Origin: JBBDSV01 sp040904785
GTDB lineage: Bacteria > Actinomycetota > Nitriliruptoria > Nitriliruptorales > Nitriliruptoraceae
Assembly (NCBI GenBank): GCA_040904785.1
Contig: JBBDSV010000097.1
Location: 1-64,000 of the forward strand
DNA length: 64,000 bases
Reading direction: 5' to 3'
A model generated the notes under the pieces. It saw only the letters and a program-made list of their open reading frames with translations, was not told the origin of the DNA and did not search any database. Positions 53,294 to 62,282 of this stretch are shown piece after piece. How positions within the stretch are numbered: the stretch's first letter is position 1; each line of letters starts with the position of its first letter. The translations under genes were made by a program, and so were the position numbers.

Positions 53294-53943
53294 CATCGCG
53301 ACCTCACGTAACGCGACCGGAAGCGCGCCGCATCGGGCGGCCCCGCGTGCGAACCTTCACGGCCGTCGCCGTCACCGCGGCACTGCTGACCGCATGTGCC
53401 AACAACACCGACCCCAGCACCACCTCTGACGACCAATCGGCCGGTTCGACAACCACCGAAACGACCGATGACGCCGGGGCAGCATCAAACTCGAGCGATA
53501 CGGTCGTCGTCGATGCCCCAGGTTTCCGGGTCGCACTGCCGGCCGGCAGCACGTGGCGAACCACCGGACTCGACACCGCCGACGCATCCGAGACCTCCGG
53601 CGCGCTGATCGCCGACACAGACTCCCTCGATGTCGTGATCGTCTGGAACTCGACCGAGCGGACGGGAACACCCTCCATCGAGGATGCGATCCGGCTCCTG
53701 CGTGCGCGCGGCCTCGACATCGAGGTCGAGCACGATGTCGACCTGCATGCCCGAGGTGACCTGTCCGCCGTCGGTCACGACGTCGAACTCACCTCGCGCA
53801 TCGGGACCGTCGCCGCGACCGCAGCACTGTGGGCCTGCCCTCGACCGTCCCGGGCATTCGCGCTGGTCATCTCCGGCGGCGACGACACCGCACGGCATTC
53901 CATCGCCGAGGTGATTCTCTCCGACATGCACTGCACCGACTGA
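53290..53943 (+). CDS. Putative lipoprotein
   Basis: 217 residues from ATG 53290. Lipobox LLTAC with Cys36, a Ser/Thr-rich linker (TTSDDQSAGSTTTETTDD), then a compact domain of about 130 residues (APGFRVALPAGSTWRTTG, EDAIRLLRARGLDIEVEHD, VISGGDDTARHSIAEVILSD) that reads like a small alpha/beta protein. Two Cys (ACP, MHC) near the C-terminus may pair. No function recognised. Coupled to the coiled-coil gene, so both probably act at the cell envelope. Confidence 0.78.
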   Translation: MTSRPHVTRPEARRIGRPRVRTFTAVAVTAALLTACANNTDPSTTSDDQSAGSTTTETTDDAGAASNSSDTVVVDAPGFRVALPAGSTWRTTGLDTADASETSGALIADTDSLDVVIVWNSTERTGTPSIEDAIRLLRARGLDIEVEHDVDLHARGDLSAVGHDVELTSRIGTVAATAALWACPRPSRAFALVISGGDDTARHSIAEVILSDMHCTD

Positions 53944-54005
53944 CTGACGTCGCCCGACGCACCGCTATTTACGGCGAACCGAACGGACCCGGCGGGCGCG
54001 GCCGA

Positions 54006-54857
54006 CTACCGCGGCCGGCCCGTCGACGAATCAGACTCCCCGGTGCCATCTCCCGACGGCGCCGGGGAGTCTGGTGTGACCGCCGACTCTCGATCGTCAG
54101 GTGTATCACCGTCCTCCGACGTTCCATCGCCTGCCGGTGATGCACCCGGCTCCGTCGCATCGTTCCGCGTCACGGCGTCCGAATCGCGACGTGAGGGCGG
54201 CGATTGTTCGGCTTCGGGTGCCCGATCGTTCTGTTCCCGTCCGTCTGTCTGCGGGCGGCTCGACGATCCGTCACGCCGCACCGTCGGGTCGCCGGTGTCC
54301 GAGTCGGGCATGACGGCACGGTCCGATGTCCTCTCGTTCGTCGACGGGTCGGGATGCTCGGTCTCCCCGCCGGGACGGAAGTCCTCGGGACGCACGCCAC
54401 CCTGCCGCAACGGCCAGACCTCGCGAACGACCGCTGCGGCACGGTCGTAGACGTCCTGCGCAGGAGGCGGAAGCGCGTCGGCCGCACCCGCGCCAGCCGC
54501 GGCAGCCGCCAGCGCCGCCGTTGCCAACGCGAGCTTTGCCGCCACAGTCATACCTGCCAGACGTGCCGCGAAGCGCGCCCGGTGACGGCGCTGGTCCTGA
54601 CGGACCTGCGGTTCGGAGGCGGCACGGCCCGGCATCTCCGCGGATCGTCCCGTGCCGTGCTGCAGGATCGCGTCGAGCTCGCGGTCGGGTGTCGGAGCGC
54701 TGTCTGGCAGCTGTCGACGCACCGACGAGACGAACCATCCGGCGAACACGTCGGGCTGACCCTGTCGCGGTGTCCCGCGCAGGGCCGCCTCGAAAGGCTC
54801 GTCCAGTTCTCGACGTTGGCGCAGCATCTCAGAGACGTAATCGCGCAGTGGCCTCAT
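54006..54857 (-). CDS. Probable anti-sigma/regulatory membrane protein
   Basis: 283 residues from ATG 54857, ATGA overlap with the sigma factor gene, the usual place for an anti-sigma factor. The N-terminal ~95 residues are charged and helical (DYVSEMLRQRRELDEPFEAA), with one membrane segment around 104-128 (KLALATAALAAAAAGAGAA). A long disordered acidic extracytoplasmic tail follows (SPPSRRDSDAVTRNDATEPG to the end). No HxxxCxxC zinc motif is visible, so it is not a classical ZAS protein. Assignment by position and topology. Confidence 0.6.
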   Translation of the reverse strand: MRPLRDYVSEMLRQRRELDEPFEAALRGTPRQGQPDVFAGWFVSSVRRQLPDSAPTPDRELDAILQHGTGRSAEMPGRAASEPQVRQDQRRHRARFAARLAGMTVAAKLALATAALAAAAAGAGAADALPPPAQDVYDRAAAVVREVWPLRQGGVRPEDFRPGGETEHPDPSTNERTSDRAVMPDSDTGDPTVRRDGSSSRPQTDGREQNDRAPEAEQSPPSRRDSDAVTRNDATEPGASPAGDGTSEDGDTPDDRESAVTPDSPAPSGDGTGESDSSTGRPR

Positions 54858-55375
54858 GGAGATATGCCCTCCGCGTCTGCGATGCGTCGAAGCGTGTCGA
54901 GCCCGCGACGTTGCAGCTGCTTGACCGCACCCGGACGCTTCCCCAAGGCGTGCGCGACATCGTCGATGGACAGGTCACCGACAATGCGCATGAGGAGCAC
55001 AGCCCGCTGATCCGGCGAGAGCCGCTCGAGCAGTGCGAGCACCCGCGCTTCACCGATCCGCGCCATCGCCTCGGACTCGACGTCCCCGTGCGATTGGTGC
55101 TGCGTGTCGAGTGCGACGGTCCGCGGGCGACGGCCGGCGCGGCGGCGCGCGTCGATGAGCCGGCGGTGCGCGATCGTGAGAATCCACGAGCGAAATGCCG
55201 ACTCGTCGCCGGAGAACGTCGTGATGTTGCGGAAGATCCCGACGAACACTTCCTGGGTGAGATCGTCGGGGTCGTCTGCTCCCTGCATTCGCAGGTAGCC
55301 ACGAACGAGCGGCGCGAACTGCTCATACAGGCGCCGGTAGGCCCACGCGGCGTCCGCCTGCGCTGCAACGAGCAC
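54854..55375 (-). CDS. ECF-type RNA polymerase sigma factor
   Basis: 173 residues as drawn from GTG 55375. Region 2: YRRLYEQFAPLVRGYLRM, DPDDLTQEVFVGIFRNI and FRSWILTIAHRRLIDARRR; region 4: LERLSPDQRAVLLMRIVGDLS and LGKRPGAVKQLQRRGLDTLRR. The best ribosome site (GAGGAGG) lies over 20 bases upstream of this GTG, and in-frame sequence continues (LTEPFDDVLVAAQ) without ATG/GTG/TTG, so the true start is unsettled. Likely targets include its own operon and the divergent envelope genes, but no promoter motif was found. Confidence 0.9.
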   Translation of the reverse strand: MLVAAQADAAWAYRRLYEQFAPLVRGYLRMQGADDPDDLTQEVFVGIFRNITTFSGDESAFRSWILTIAHRRLIDARRRAGRRPRTVALDTQHQSHGDVESEAMARIGEARVLALLERLSPDQRAVLLMRIVGDLSIDDVAHALGKRPGAVKQLQRRGLDTLRRIADAEGISP

Positions 55376-55426
55376 ATCGTCGAACGGTTCCGTGAGCCCT
55401 CCTCTCGCTCGAACCGACGCTATCCC

Positions 55427-56503
55427 TCACGCCCCGAGCGCATCACGAACCGCGTCAATGACACGCTGCTGGATCGCGTCATCGCGGACGGCGATGCGCA
55501 CGTAACGGGTGTCGAGCCCGGGAAACGTGTCCGCACGCCGCGCCGCGAGGCCCTGCACGAGCAGTGCGGCACGCAGGTCCGCGTGGGGCGTGCGAATCAG
55601 GACGTAATTCGCCGCACCCCACGCCGTGACACCGTCGATCGCTTCCAGTTCCCGCACGAATCTTGCGCGGCGGTCGGCGACGTGTCGCGCCCGTTGCTGA
55701 CGTTCCGGCTCGGCGGTCACAAGCCGCTCGAGCGCGTGGAGCGCGAGTGTCGACACGCTCCACGGCTGGCGCAGCGTGTCGACGCGGGACGCCAGCCACT
55801 CTGGTCCAAGGAGATAGCCAATCCGTAGTCCGGCCAGCCCCCACAGCTTGGTCAAGCTGCGGACACAGACAAGGCCGGGCAGATCGTGGCGCCCGGCGAG
55901 CCCCGAGGCATCCTCGAAGAATTCGGCGAACGCCTCGTCGACGATAACGAGACGTCCGTCGCGACAGAGCTGCTCAATGACACGAACGTCATCGATGGCA
56001 CCGGTCGGATTCTCGGGTCGACCGACGACCACGACGTCGGCATGGTCGGGAATACGTCGCGGATCGAGTCGCCATCCGTCGCCCTGATCGCGGAAGACCC
56101 GCACGACTGGAACGCCGGCGGCGCGCAGCGCTACCTCCGGCTCGGTGAACCCCGGATGGACACACGCGGCGAGTCGTGCGCCCGAGGCAAAGGGCAGCAA
56201 CCAGAACGCCTCGGCGGCGCCCGCGACAACGGCACACTCGGCGACCGAACGCCCGTGACGTCGCGCCGCTGCCTCCCGTGCCGCACCGTCGTCGGGGTAG
56301 GCGTCGAGCCCCCGCGCCAGCTCCGCGAATTCGCACGCGAGCCACCCCGGTGGGCCCGGTTCGATGTTGACCGCCAGATCGACGCATCCGGCAGGCACTT
56401 GGGTGTCACCGTGGTCGCGCAGATCACCGGGGGTCTGCCCATTCGACAGTGCACGCCGCGGGGTCACCGCGGCTCGTCCCGCCTGGTTCCGATGTCTTGG
56501 CAT
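55427..56503 (-). CDS. cobC: PLP-dependent aminotransferase-fold protein, probable L-threonine-O-3-phosphate decarboxylase
   Basis: 358 residues; ATG 56503 shares one base with the cobO stop (TGATG). Fold type I: VAGAAEAFWLLPFA, VVVGRPENPTGAIDD, LVIVDEAFAEFF and the PLP lysine in VRSLTKLWGLAGLRIGYLLG. HisC-like aminotransferases share these, but in a cob operon between cobO and other late genes the decarboxylase making aminopropanol phosphate (CobC, called CobD in Salmonella) is expected. Last gene of riboswitch-2 unit; the sigma gene follows at 51 bases. Confidence 0.82.
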   Translation of the reverse strand: MPRHRNQAGRAAVTPRRALSNGQTPGDLRDHGDTQVPAGCVDLAVNIEPGPPGWLACEFAELARGLDAYPDDGAAREAAARRHGRSVAECAVVAGAAEAFWLLPFASGARLAACVHPGFTEPEVALRAAGVPVVRVFRDQGDGWRLDPRRIPDHADVVVVGRPENPTGAIDDVRVIEQLCRDGRLVIVDEAFAEFFEDASGLAGRHDLPGLVCVRSLTKLWGLAGLRIGYLLGPEWLASRVDTLRQPWSVSTLALHALERLVTAEPERQQRARHVADRRARFVRELEAIDGVTAWGAANYVLIRTPHADLRAALLVQGLAARRADTFPGLDTRYVRIAVRDDAIQQRVIDAVRDALGA

Positions 56504-57081
56504 CAGTAGTCGATACCTCGGCGGGCACGGATTCCGCGGCGGAATGCGTGCTTGACCTCCTGCATCTGGGTCACGGTGTCGGCGATGTCGATCAACGGCT
56601 GCGGCGCTTGGCGCCCCGTACAGATCACGGTCGTCGTCGACACGCGCGCCTGGATCGCGTCGACGACTTCTTCGGTCGAGATCCAGCCCCAGTTCATCGG
56701 ATAGGTGATTTCGTCGAGCAGAACGACGTGATGCTCGCCGGCAGCCAGCAGGCTCCGGGTGTGCTCCCACGCTGCAACGGCACGCGCCTGTGACTCGTCC
56801 ATGTCCTCCGAGTCCCAGGAGAAGCCGTCACCGAGCGCCCACCAGTCTGCGCCCAGTCGGCGCAAGATCTGCTCCTCTCCGGTGCGCCAGTCACCCGACT
56901 TGATGAACTGCACGACGGCGACACGCCAGTCACGCGCGATAGCGCGAATAGCGGTGCCGAACGCCGCAGTCGATTTGCCCTTCCCGTGCCCGGTATTGAC
57001 GAGCACGAGCGAGTCCGCGTGCACCCGATCCGGCATGTCGGGCCGGCGGCGTCGCGGTGTCGAATGGTCCCGGTCGTTCAT
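56503..57081 (-). CDS. cobO: Cob(I)yrinic acid a,c-diamide adenosyltransferase
   Basis: 192 residues from ATG 57081, GAGGTGAAC upstream. CobA/CobO family: Walker-A-like NTGHGKGKSTAAFGTA, VAVVQFIKSGDWRTGEE, HHVVLLDEITYPMNWGW and VICTGRQAPQPLIDIAD, with C-terminal TQMQEVKHAFRRGIRARRGIDY cut off by the stop. Attaches the adenosyl group to Co(I) corrinoids. Confidence 0.95.
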   Translation of the reverse strand: MNDRDHSTPRRRRPDMPDRVHADSLVLVNTGHGKGKSTAAFGTAIRAIARDWRVAVVQFIKSGDWRTGEEQILRRLGADWWALGDGFSWDSEDMDESQARAVAAWEHTRSLLAAGEHHVVLLDEITYPMNWGWISTEEVVDAIQARVSTTTVICTGRQAPQPLIDIADTVTQMQEVKHAFRRGIRARRGIDY

Positions 57082-57083
57082 GT

Positions 57084-58505
57084 TCACCTCACTAGTGATC
57101 GGAGGACACAGGTGTCGACGTGCGTTTCGACACAACGTGCAAGTCGTTCGAACGTGGCCTCGAGCGTTCGTGACGGTCCTGCGCCGAACAACGCCGTGAG
57201 CACCTTGGCGTTCTCGAGGAGGCCGTGGACGTACACACCGAGCACATTGCCGCGTGCCCAGCCGAGCGAATCCTGCAGTGCTTCGACGAGATCGTCGTTG
57301 GGTGCGCGATCGGACACCGACGTGCCGTGCCGGATCTCGTATCCGGTGATGCGAAGTCCTTCGAGCGACCTCCACGCCGGCGGAAGTCGTCCTGCGAAGG
57401 CGGTCGAGACCGGTTCGGCGCGCTTGTCCGGTTCGAACGTGGTGGTCACCGGCAGCAGACCGAGCCCTCCGGCCGTGCCGTCGATGCCGGACCGAGCGAC
57501 GAGTTCGCGCCCGAGCAACTGCAGGCCGCCACAGATCCCGAGAATCCGCGTTCCGGCTGCGGCGGCGCGCGCAATCGCGAGATCGAGCCCGGTAGACCGC
57601 AACCAGACGCAATCGGCAGCAACGTGCTTCGAACCCGGCAGCACGAGCAGTTCGACATCGACGACATGGCGTGGTTCTGTGGCCCACCGGACATCGGCGA
57701 CTTGTTCAAGCAGCGTGTACTCGTCGAGGTTGGACGCGGTCGGATAGCGCACGACGACCACGCGCGGCAGTCCGCCCCGTGCCGGCATTCGATGCAGCGC
57801 TGCGCCGTCCTCGTCGGGGAGATCGTGATCGATCATCGGAATTGTCCCGATGGTTGGCACGCCGGTGAGGTCCTCCAGCTGCGACGGCCCCGGTTCGAGC
57901 AAGCGTGCGTCACCGCGAAACCGGTTGAGGACGAACCCGGCAACTCTGCGGCGGTCATCGTCGCCGAGCAGTTTCCATGTGCCGTAGAGGTGCGCGAAGG
58001 CGCCGCCGCGGTCGATGTCGACCACGAGCAGCACGGGTGCGCGGGCGTGCGCAGCAACACGCATGTTCGTGATGTCGGCGTCGGCGAGATTGATCTCTGC
58101 GGGACTGCCGGCACCTTCGATCACGACGAGTTCGTATTCGTCGAGCAGGGAGTCCAGCGCATTTCTCGCGGTCGGCCACAGGTGTGCGGCGCGCTGCCGC
58201 CATTCGAGTGCGCTGAGCTGCGCGTCGAATCGGCCGAGTCGTACGACCTGGCTGCCGGTCGCCTCAGGCTTGACGAGCACCGGATTCATGCGAACGTCGG
58301 GTGTGACGCCGGCAGCGCGAGCCTGCAGCCACTGCGCCACGCCGATCTCGCCACCACCGGGCAGCACACGCGCGTTGTTGGACATGTTCTGCGCCTTGAA
58401 CGGCGCGACACGCACCCCCTGGTCGGCGAACCAGCGACACAAGGCGGTCACCAGCCAGCTCTTGCCCGCCCAGCTCGTGCATCCCTGCACCATCAGCGCC
58501 GGCAT
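57084..58505 (-). CDS. cobQ: Cobyric acid synthase
   Basis: 473 residues from ATG 58505, GGAGGAG upstream. The N-terminal dethiobiotin-synthetase-like ATPase shows VQGCTSWAGKSWLVTALCRW and FKAQNMSNNARV; then EGAGSPAEINL and the C-terminal amidotransferase with Cys in ILGICGGLQLLGREL and GNVLGVYVHGLLEN. Amidates four side chains of adenosylcobyrinic acid a,c-diamide using glutamine. Two bases before cobO. Confidence 0.96.
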   Translation of the reverse strand: MPALMVQGCTSWAGKSWLVTALCRWFADQGVRVAPFKAQNMSNNARVLPGGGEIGVAQWLQARAAGVTPDVRMNPVLVKPEATGSQVVRLGRFDAQLSALEWRQRAAHLWPTARNALDSLLDEYELVVIEGAGSPAEINLADADITNMRVAAHARAPVLLVVDIDRGGAFAHLYGTWKLLGDDDRRRVAGFVLNRFRGDARLLEPGPSQLEDLTGVPTIGTIPMIDHDLPDEDGAALHRMPARGGLPRVVVVRYPTASNLDEYTLLEQVADVRWATEPRHVVDVELLVLPGSKHVAADCVWLRSTGLDLAIARAAAAGTRILGICGGLQLLGRELVARSGIDGTAGGLGLLPVTTTFEPDKRAEPVSTAFAGRLPPAWRSLEGLRITGYEIRHGTSVSDRAPNDDLVEALQDSLGWARGNVLGVYVHGLLENAKVLTALFGAGPSRTLEATFERLARCVETHVDTCVLRSLVR

Positions 58506-59485
58506 CGTCGGCTCCTCCACGCGGGTCCACACACGCGCAACGCCGCGATCGCCGTGACGAGCCCGATGGCACGGCCAGTCACCAGGCGGATCGCCGCGGC
58601 GGTGTCGGCCGCCCGCGCACGGCGTCCCACCGCGTGAAGGACGTAGGTCGACGGCTTCGACAGGCGGATCCCCAACCGGAGTGCGACCGCCGCCATCGGC
58701 CACCCGCCGTTGGGCGACGGTGTCCGGTCGGCTTCCCGGTACAACGACCGCAGCGGCACGTGCGGCAGGGCGAGCGTGACACCGCAGAGTCTCGCCGGAA
58801 GGAGGTTGGCGAGATCGTCTGCACGTGCAGCCACCGTCCCCGCATGTCGCCACCGGGCGTCGCGGTGGCCCCACATCGCGTCCGCGGTGTTGATGAATCG
58901 ATAGGCCGCAGCCGCGGGCAGCCCGCCGACGGCGAACCACGCGAACGGCGCAACCCACGCATCGACGAGATTCTCGGCGAGCGAGGAGATCGCCGCCTCG
59001 CGAACCCGTGTGCGGTCGAGTTCACCCACGTCACGGCTGACGAGCCGAGCGACGGTCGCACGGCCCGCATCGATGTCCTCGCCGAGCGCCGTCTCGACGG
59101 CGGCCACCTCGTCGACGAGCATCCGCAAGGACACGAGCGGCCACAGCGCGATGCCACGCCCGATACCCGCCGTCGTGCGGGGCAGTCGTCCGAGCGACCG
59201 ATCGACCGCGATCCCGGCAACACTCGTGACGGTGAGGCCGGTCGCCCACATGAGCGCGCCACGTGCGCGCGCGGCCCGTCGCGGTGCGGCGGGCACGACC
59301 GTCGCGAGCCGGTCGAGCATCGCGCCGATGCCGCGCGTCGGATGGAGCGGAAGCGGAGGCTCGCACAGCAATAGGTCAAGCGCCGCAGCGAGAACCAATG
59401 GCAGGACGACACGGTCCCACGCCTCGTCCCGCTGTCGATGGCGACGGCACGGCACTCGCGCGGCCATGCGACGGACCGCCCTCAC
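58493..59485 (-). CDS. cbiB: Adenosylcobinamide-phosphate synthase
   Basis: 330 residues from GTG 59485; ATG 59467 is also possible. CbiB/CobD membrane family: PLPLHPTRGIGAMLDRL, ARLVSRDVGELDRTRVREAA, SSLAENLVDAWVAPFAWF and FINTADAMWGHRD. Joins aminopropanol (phosphate) to adenosylcobyric acid, the step for which the cobC product provides substrate. Overlaps cobQ by 13 bases. Confidence 0.95.
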   Translation of the reverse strand: MRAVRRMAARVPCRRHRQRDEAWDRVVLPLVLAAALDLLLCEPPLPLHPTRGIGAMLDRLATVVPAAPRRAARARGALMWATGLTVTSVAGIAVDRSLGRLPRTTAGIGRGIALWPLVSLRMLVDEVAAVETALGEDIDAGRATVARLVSRDVGELDRTRVREAAISSLAENLVDAWVAPFAWFAVGGLPAAAAYRFINTADAMWGHRDARWRHAGTVAARADDLANLLPARLCGVTLALPHVPLRSLYREADRTPSPNGGWPMAAVALRLGIRLSKPSTYVLHAVGRRARAADTAAAIRLVTGRAIGLVTAIAALRVCGPAWRSRRCRR

Positions 59486-59486
59486 C

Positions 59487-60512
59487 TCAGGCCACCGGTT
59501 CGAGCTGGCGGATCACGTCGGCGACATCGCGGAGCAGTTCGACGATCCGTGGCCCCCAGCGGCTCGCGATGTCCTCGTCGAGTTCGACGATCGCACCGTT
59601 CTGCACCGCGGTGATGGTGTCCCACCCGGGCCGCTGACCGACGGCTTCGACCGTCACGCCACAGCACTGGGTATCGGCGAGCAGGATGATGTCCGGATCC
59701 GACTCGATGATGTGCTCGGGCGACAGCTGCGGATATTCACCACCCGATTCCCCGACGGCGTCCGCGATGCTGGTGAGGCCGACCATCTCGTAGACGGCTC
59801 CGATAAACGTATCGCTGCTGACCGTGTAGTAGTCGGGCGTCAACTCGTGGTAGTAGGTCAGCGGTTCGTCGGGCAGGTCGATGTTCGCAATGATCGCGTC
59901 GATCTGAGACTGCATTTCGGCGACAACGGCCGCGGCTCCCGCGATGTTGCCCGTCGCCACGCCGAGCTGTTCGATCTGTCGGTACGCATCGTCGATGTCG
60001 GTCGCGGACGACACGAGCAGAAGCGGAATGCCGATCGCTTCCAGGCTCTCACCGAGGTTCTCGCGGTTGTCGGACGCGACGACCAGGTCCGGTTCGAACG
60101 CGGCGATCGCCTCGACGTTCGGCTGGAAACCCGACAGGTCGGTTGTGGGAGCGTCTTCGGGATGGTTCGAGTACTCGTCGGCCGCGACCACCGCGTCACC
60201 GGAGCCGATGGCGAACAGCATTTCGGTCACGGTCGGCGACAGCGACACGATGCGTTCGGGTCGAGCAGCGATCTCGACATTGCGCACGGTGACGGGGAAG
60301 CCGTCCTCGATACCGTCGTCGGCAGATTCGGCCGTATACGAGATCGCAGACGCGTCGGCAGACTCCCGCGTACTCGTTTCCGGGGAAGCGGGCTCGACGG
60401 GCGGTGCAGAGGCGCTGTCGTCAGCGCTGCACCCAAGGAGCAGGGTGGCAGCGACGATGGCGATTGCGAATGGGGGGGCATGCCGCGTCAGGCGGCGCAG
60501 GTGGAACTGCAT
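59487..60512 (-). CDS. btuF: Cobalamin-binding lipoprotein 2 (BtuF type)
   Basis: 341 residues from ATG 60512, GGAGGAG eight bases upstream. Lipobox Cys28 in AATLLLGC. RPERIVSLSPTVTEMLFAIG, VVAADEYSNHPEDAPTTDLS and LLADTQCCGVTVEAVGQRPG parallel btuF1 closely, while the signal and Ser/Thr-rich linker differ. No permease or ATPase is in its own unit, so it probably shares BtuCD of the other unit, perhaps with a different corrinoid preference. Confidence 0.92.
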   Translation of the reverse strand: MQFHLRRLTRHAPPFAIAIVAATLLLGCSADDSASAPPVEPASPETSTRESADASAISYTAESADDGIEDGFPVTVRNVEIAARPERIVSLSPTVTEMLFAIGSGDAVVAADEYSNHPEDAPTTDLSGFQPNVEAIAAFEPDLVVASDNRENLGESLEAIGIPLLLVSSATDIDDAYRQIEQLGVATGNIAGAAAVVAEMQSQIDAIIANIDLPDEPLTYYHELTPDYYTVSSDTFIGAVYEMVGLTSIADAVGESGGEYPQLSPEHIIESDPDIILLADTQCCGVTVEAVGQRPGWDTITAVQNGAIVELDEDIASRWGPRIVELLRDVADVIRQLEPVA

Positions 60513-60520
60513 GTGGTGAT

Positions 60521-60541
60521 CTCCTCCGGAGATGGGAGGAG
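60521..60541 (-). promoter_or_regulatory. Hairpin masking the btuF2 ribosome-binding site
   Basis: Same CTCCTCC/GGAGGAG stem as in copy 1; the only mismatch between copies is in the 7-base loop, so the pairing is kept. Confidence 0.65.
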
Positions 60542-60647
60542 TCAGAGACGTCGATCGACCGCACACGACGGCACACACCCACAGGTGTCGATGATGTCCG
60601 GCGCAGTCGCACGAACGGCCCTTCCTCCGAGGGTCACGGATTCGCGG

Positions 60648-60759
60648 CCACGAGGCAGGCGTCCTGGCTCATCCTGCGTGGCGAAGAGACACTCGCCGTG
60701 CAGGCTTCACAGTTGCGGGACAGCGCCGGGCTCTCACCGGACTTCGCTGACACTCGTAG
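60648..60759 (-). ncRNA. Cobalamin riboswitch upstream of btuF2
   Basis: Base-for-base the same as the riboswitch at 52317-52428, including the B12 box and P1. It heads btuF2-cbiB-cobQ-cobO-cobC. No promoter as clear as that of copy 1 was found upstream (60764-60875). Confidence 0.93.
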
Positions 60760-60875
60760 CAGCTGCCGCGGATCCGTCCGCGAGCAGCCGCAGAACACGC
60801 TAGCTCATCGCGAGGGCGGGGCACGTCAGGTAGCCGCGCGCCACCCGGCGGATTGCGCCTCGCGTGGGATTGGCG

Positions 60876-62282
60876 TCATTCGATGCCGCGCTCGGCTTCC
60901 AGCAGCCGCAGCCACACCTCGCTGATCGTCGGGAACGCCGGCACGGCGTGCCACAGATCATCGAGCGTGACCTTCGAAATGATCGCGATCGTGGCCGCAT
61001 GCACCATCTCACCGACGCCCGGCCCCGTGAACGTCGCGCCGACGATGGTGCGGCTCGCCGTGTCGACGACCAGGTGTGCCGTTCCCGACACGCCCTTGCC
61101 GAGCAGCGCGCCGCCCGCGACGTCACCGATGCCGTACGACAGTGCTGTCGCGTCGATGCCCTTCTCGCGGGCGGCGGCGAGCGTCATACCGACCGCGGCG
61201 ACCTGCGGGTCGGTGTACACGACGCGGACCACCGCATCACGGTCGGCACGTGCGTCGACCGGCCGTCCCGCGAGGTGGTCGCCGACGAGCCGCGCCTGAT
61301 ACTTGCCGTGATGCGTCAGCAGCGCCCGGCCATTGACGTCGCCGACGGCGTAGAGCCAGCCGCCGTCGACACCGGCCACACGAAGCTGCTCGTTGGTTTC
61401 GAGGTAGCCGCCCGGCTCGAGCCCAACCGCCTCCAGCCCGAGGTCCGCAGAATTCGGCGTGCGGCCGGTTGCGACGACGATCTCATCGGCCGTCAGCTGC
61501 ATACCGTCAGCGAGCGTGAGCGTGACAGGACCGGTGCCCTCGCGCTCGACACGCACGGCCTCGGCGCCCGTAAGGACCGTGACGCCCTCCTCGTCGAATG
61601 CGGCCTGCAGTTCTTCCCCGACGAACGGTTCTTCGTTCGCCAACAAGCGATCGGCCATCTCCACGATCGTGACCTCGGTGGCACCGAGCCGTCGGAACGC
61701 CTGAGCCATCTCGACGCCGACGACCCCTCCCCCGAGGAAGAGCAGCCGCTCGGGGATCTCCTTGGCCGAGGTGATGTCACGGCTGTCCCACACCGCGATG
61801 TCACCCAGTCCCTCAACGGGTGGGATCGCCGCTGAGCTTCCGGTCGCAACGACGACACCCCGGTCGGCGGTGAGCGTCCGCGTCGTGCCATCGGCATTCG
61901 TCACCTCGACGGTGCGGTCGCCGGCAAGGCGGCCGTGTCCACGCATGAGTGTCGTGCCGGTGCTCTCGACCCACTGGACCTGGTGCTTGTCGTCCCAGTT
62001 CGACGCGAACGCGTCGCGGGATCCGAGTGTGGCATCGGCGTCGACCTCACCGGTCACCGCGTCGGCCGCGCCGGGCACACGGCGTGCCGCCGCAAGCGCT
62101 TCTCCGGGTCGCAGTAGTGCCTTCGACGGCATGCACGCCCAATACGAGCACTCACCGCCAACGAGTTCGCGCTCGATGAGCGCGACGGACAGACCGTTGT
62201 CGCGGGCGTACCACGCCGCATTCTCGCCCGCCGCCCCACCGCCGATGACGATGACGTCGTACGTGTCGCTCGATCCGCTCAT
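60876..62282 (-). CDS. Pyridine nucleotide-disulfide oxidoreductase family flavoprotein
   Basis: 468 residues from ATG 62282 with AGGAG upstream. FAD-binding GGGAAGENAAWYAR near the N-terminus, redox-active pair in GGECSYWACMPSKALL (CxxxxC), NAD(P)-binding LFLGGGVVGVEMAQAFRRLG, FAD-binding TNEQLRVAG...YAVGDVNG, and dimerisation domain ending WHAVPAFPTISEVWLRLLE. Resembles dihydrolipoamide, mycothione and mercuric reductases, but lacks the classical HxHPT end (here AFPT). No lipoyl-domain enzyme lies nearby; substrate unknown. Confidence 0.9.
   Translation of the reverse strand: MSGSSDTYDVIVIGGGAAGENAAWYARDNGLSVALIERELVGGECSYWACMPSKALLRPGEALAAARRVPGAADAVTGEVDADATLGSRDAFASNWDDKHQVQWVESTGTTLMRGHGRLAGDRTVEVTNADGTTRTLTADRGVVVATGSSAAIPPVEGLGDIAVWDSRDITSAKEIPERLLFLGGGVVGVEMAQAFRRLGATEVTIVEMADRLLANEEPFVGEELQAAFDEEGVTVLTGAEAVRVEREGTGPVTLTLADGMQLTADEIVVATGRTPNSADLGLEAVGLEPGGYLETNEQLRVAGVDGGWLYAVGDVNGRALLTHHGKYQARLVGDHLAGRPVDARADRDAVVRVVYTDPQVAAVGMTLAAAREKGIDATALSYGIGDVAGGALLGKGVSGTAHLVVDTASRTIVGATFTGPGVGEMVHAATIAIISKVTLDDLWHAVPAFPTISEVWLRLLEAERGIE

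Larger units (their letters stand above)
60521..60763 (-). repeat. 243-bp leader repeat, copy 2
   Basis: Same orientation as 52190-52432, 8331 bases away, with one mismatch. Outside this segment the upstream region, including the promoter, is unrelated to that of copy 1. Confidence 0.97.
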
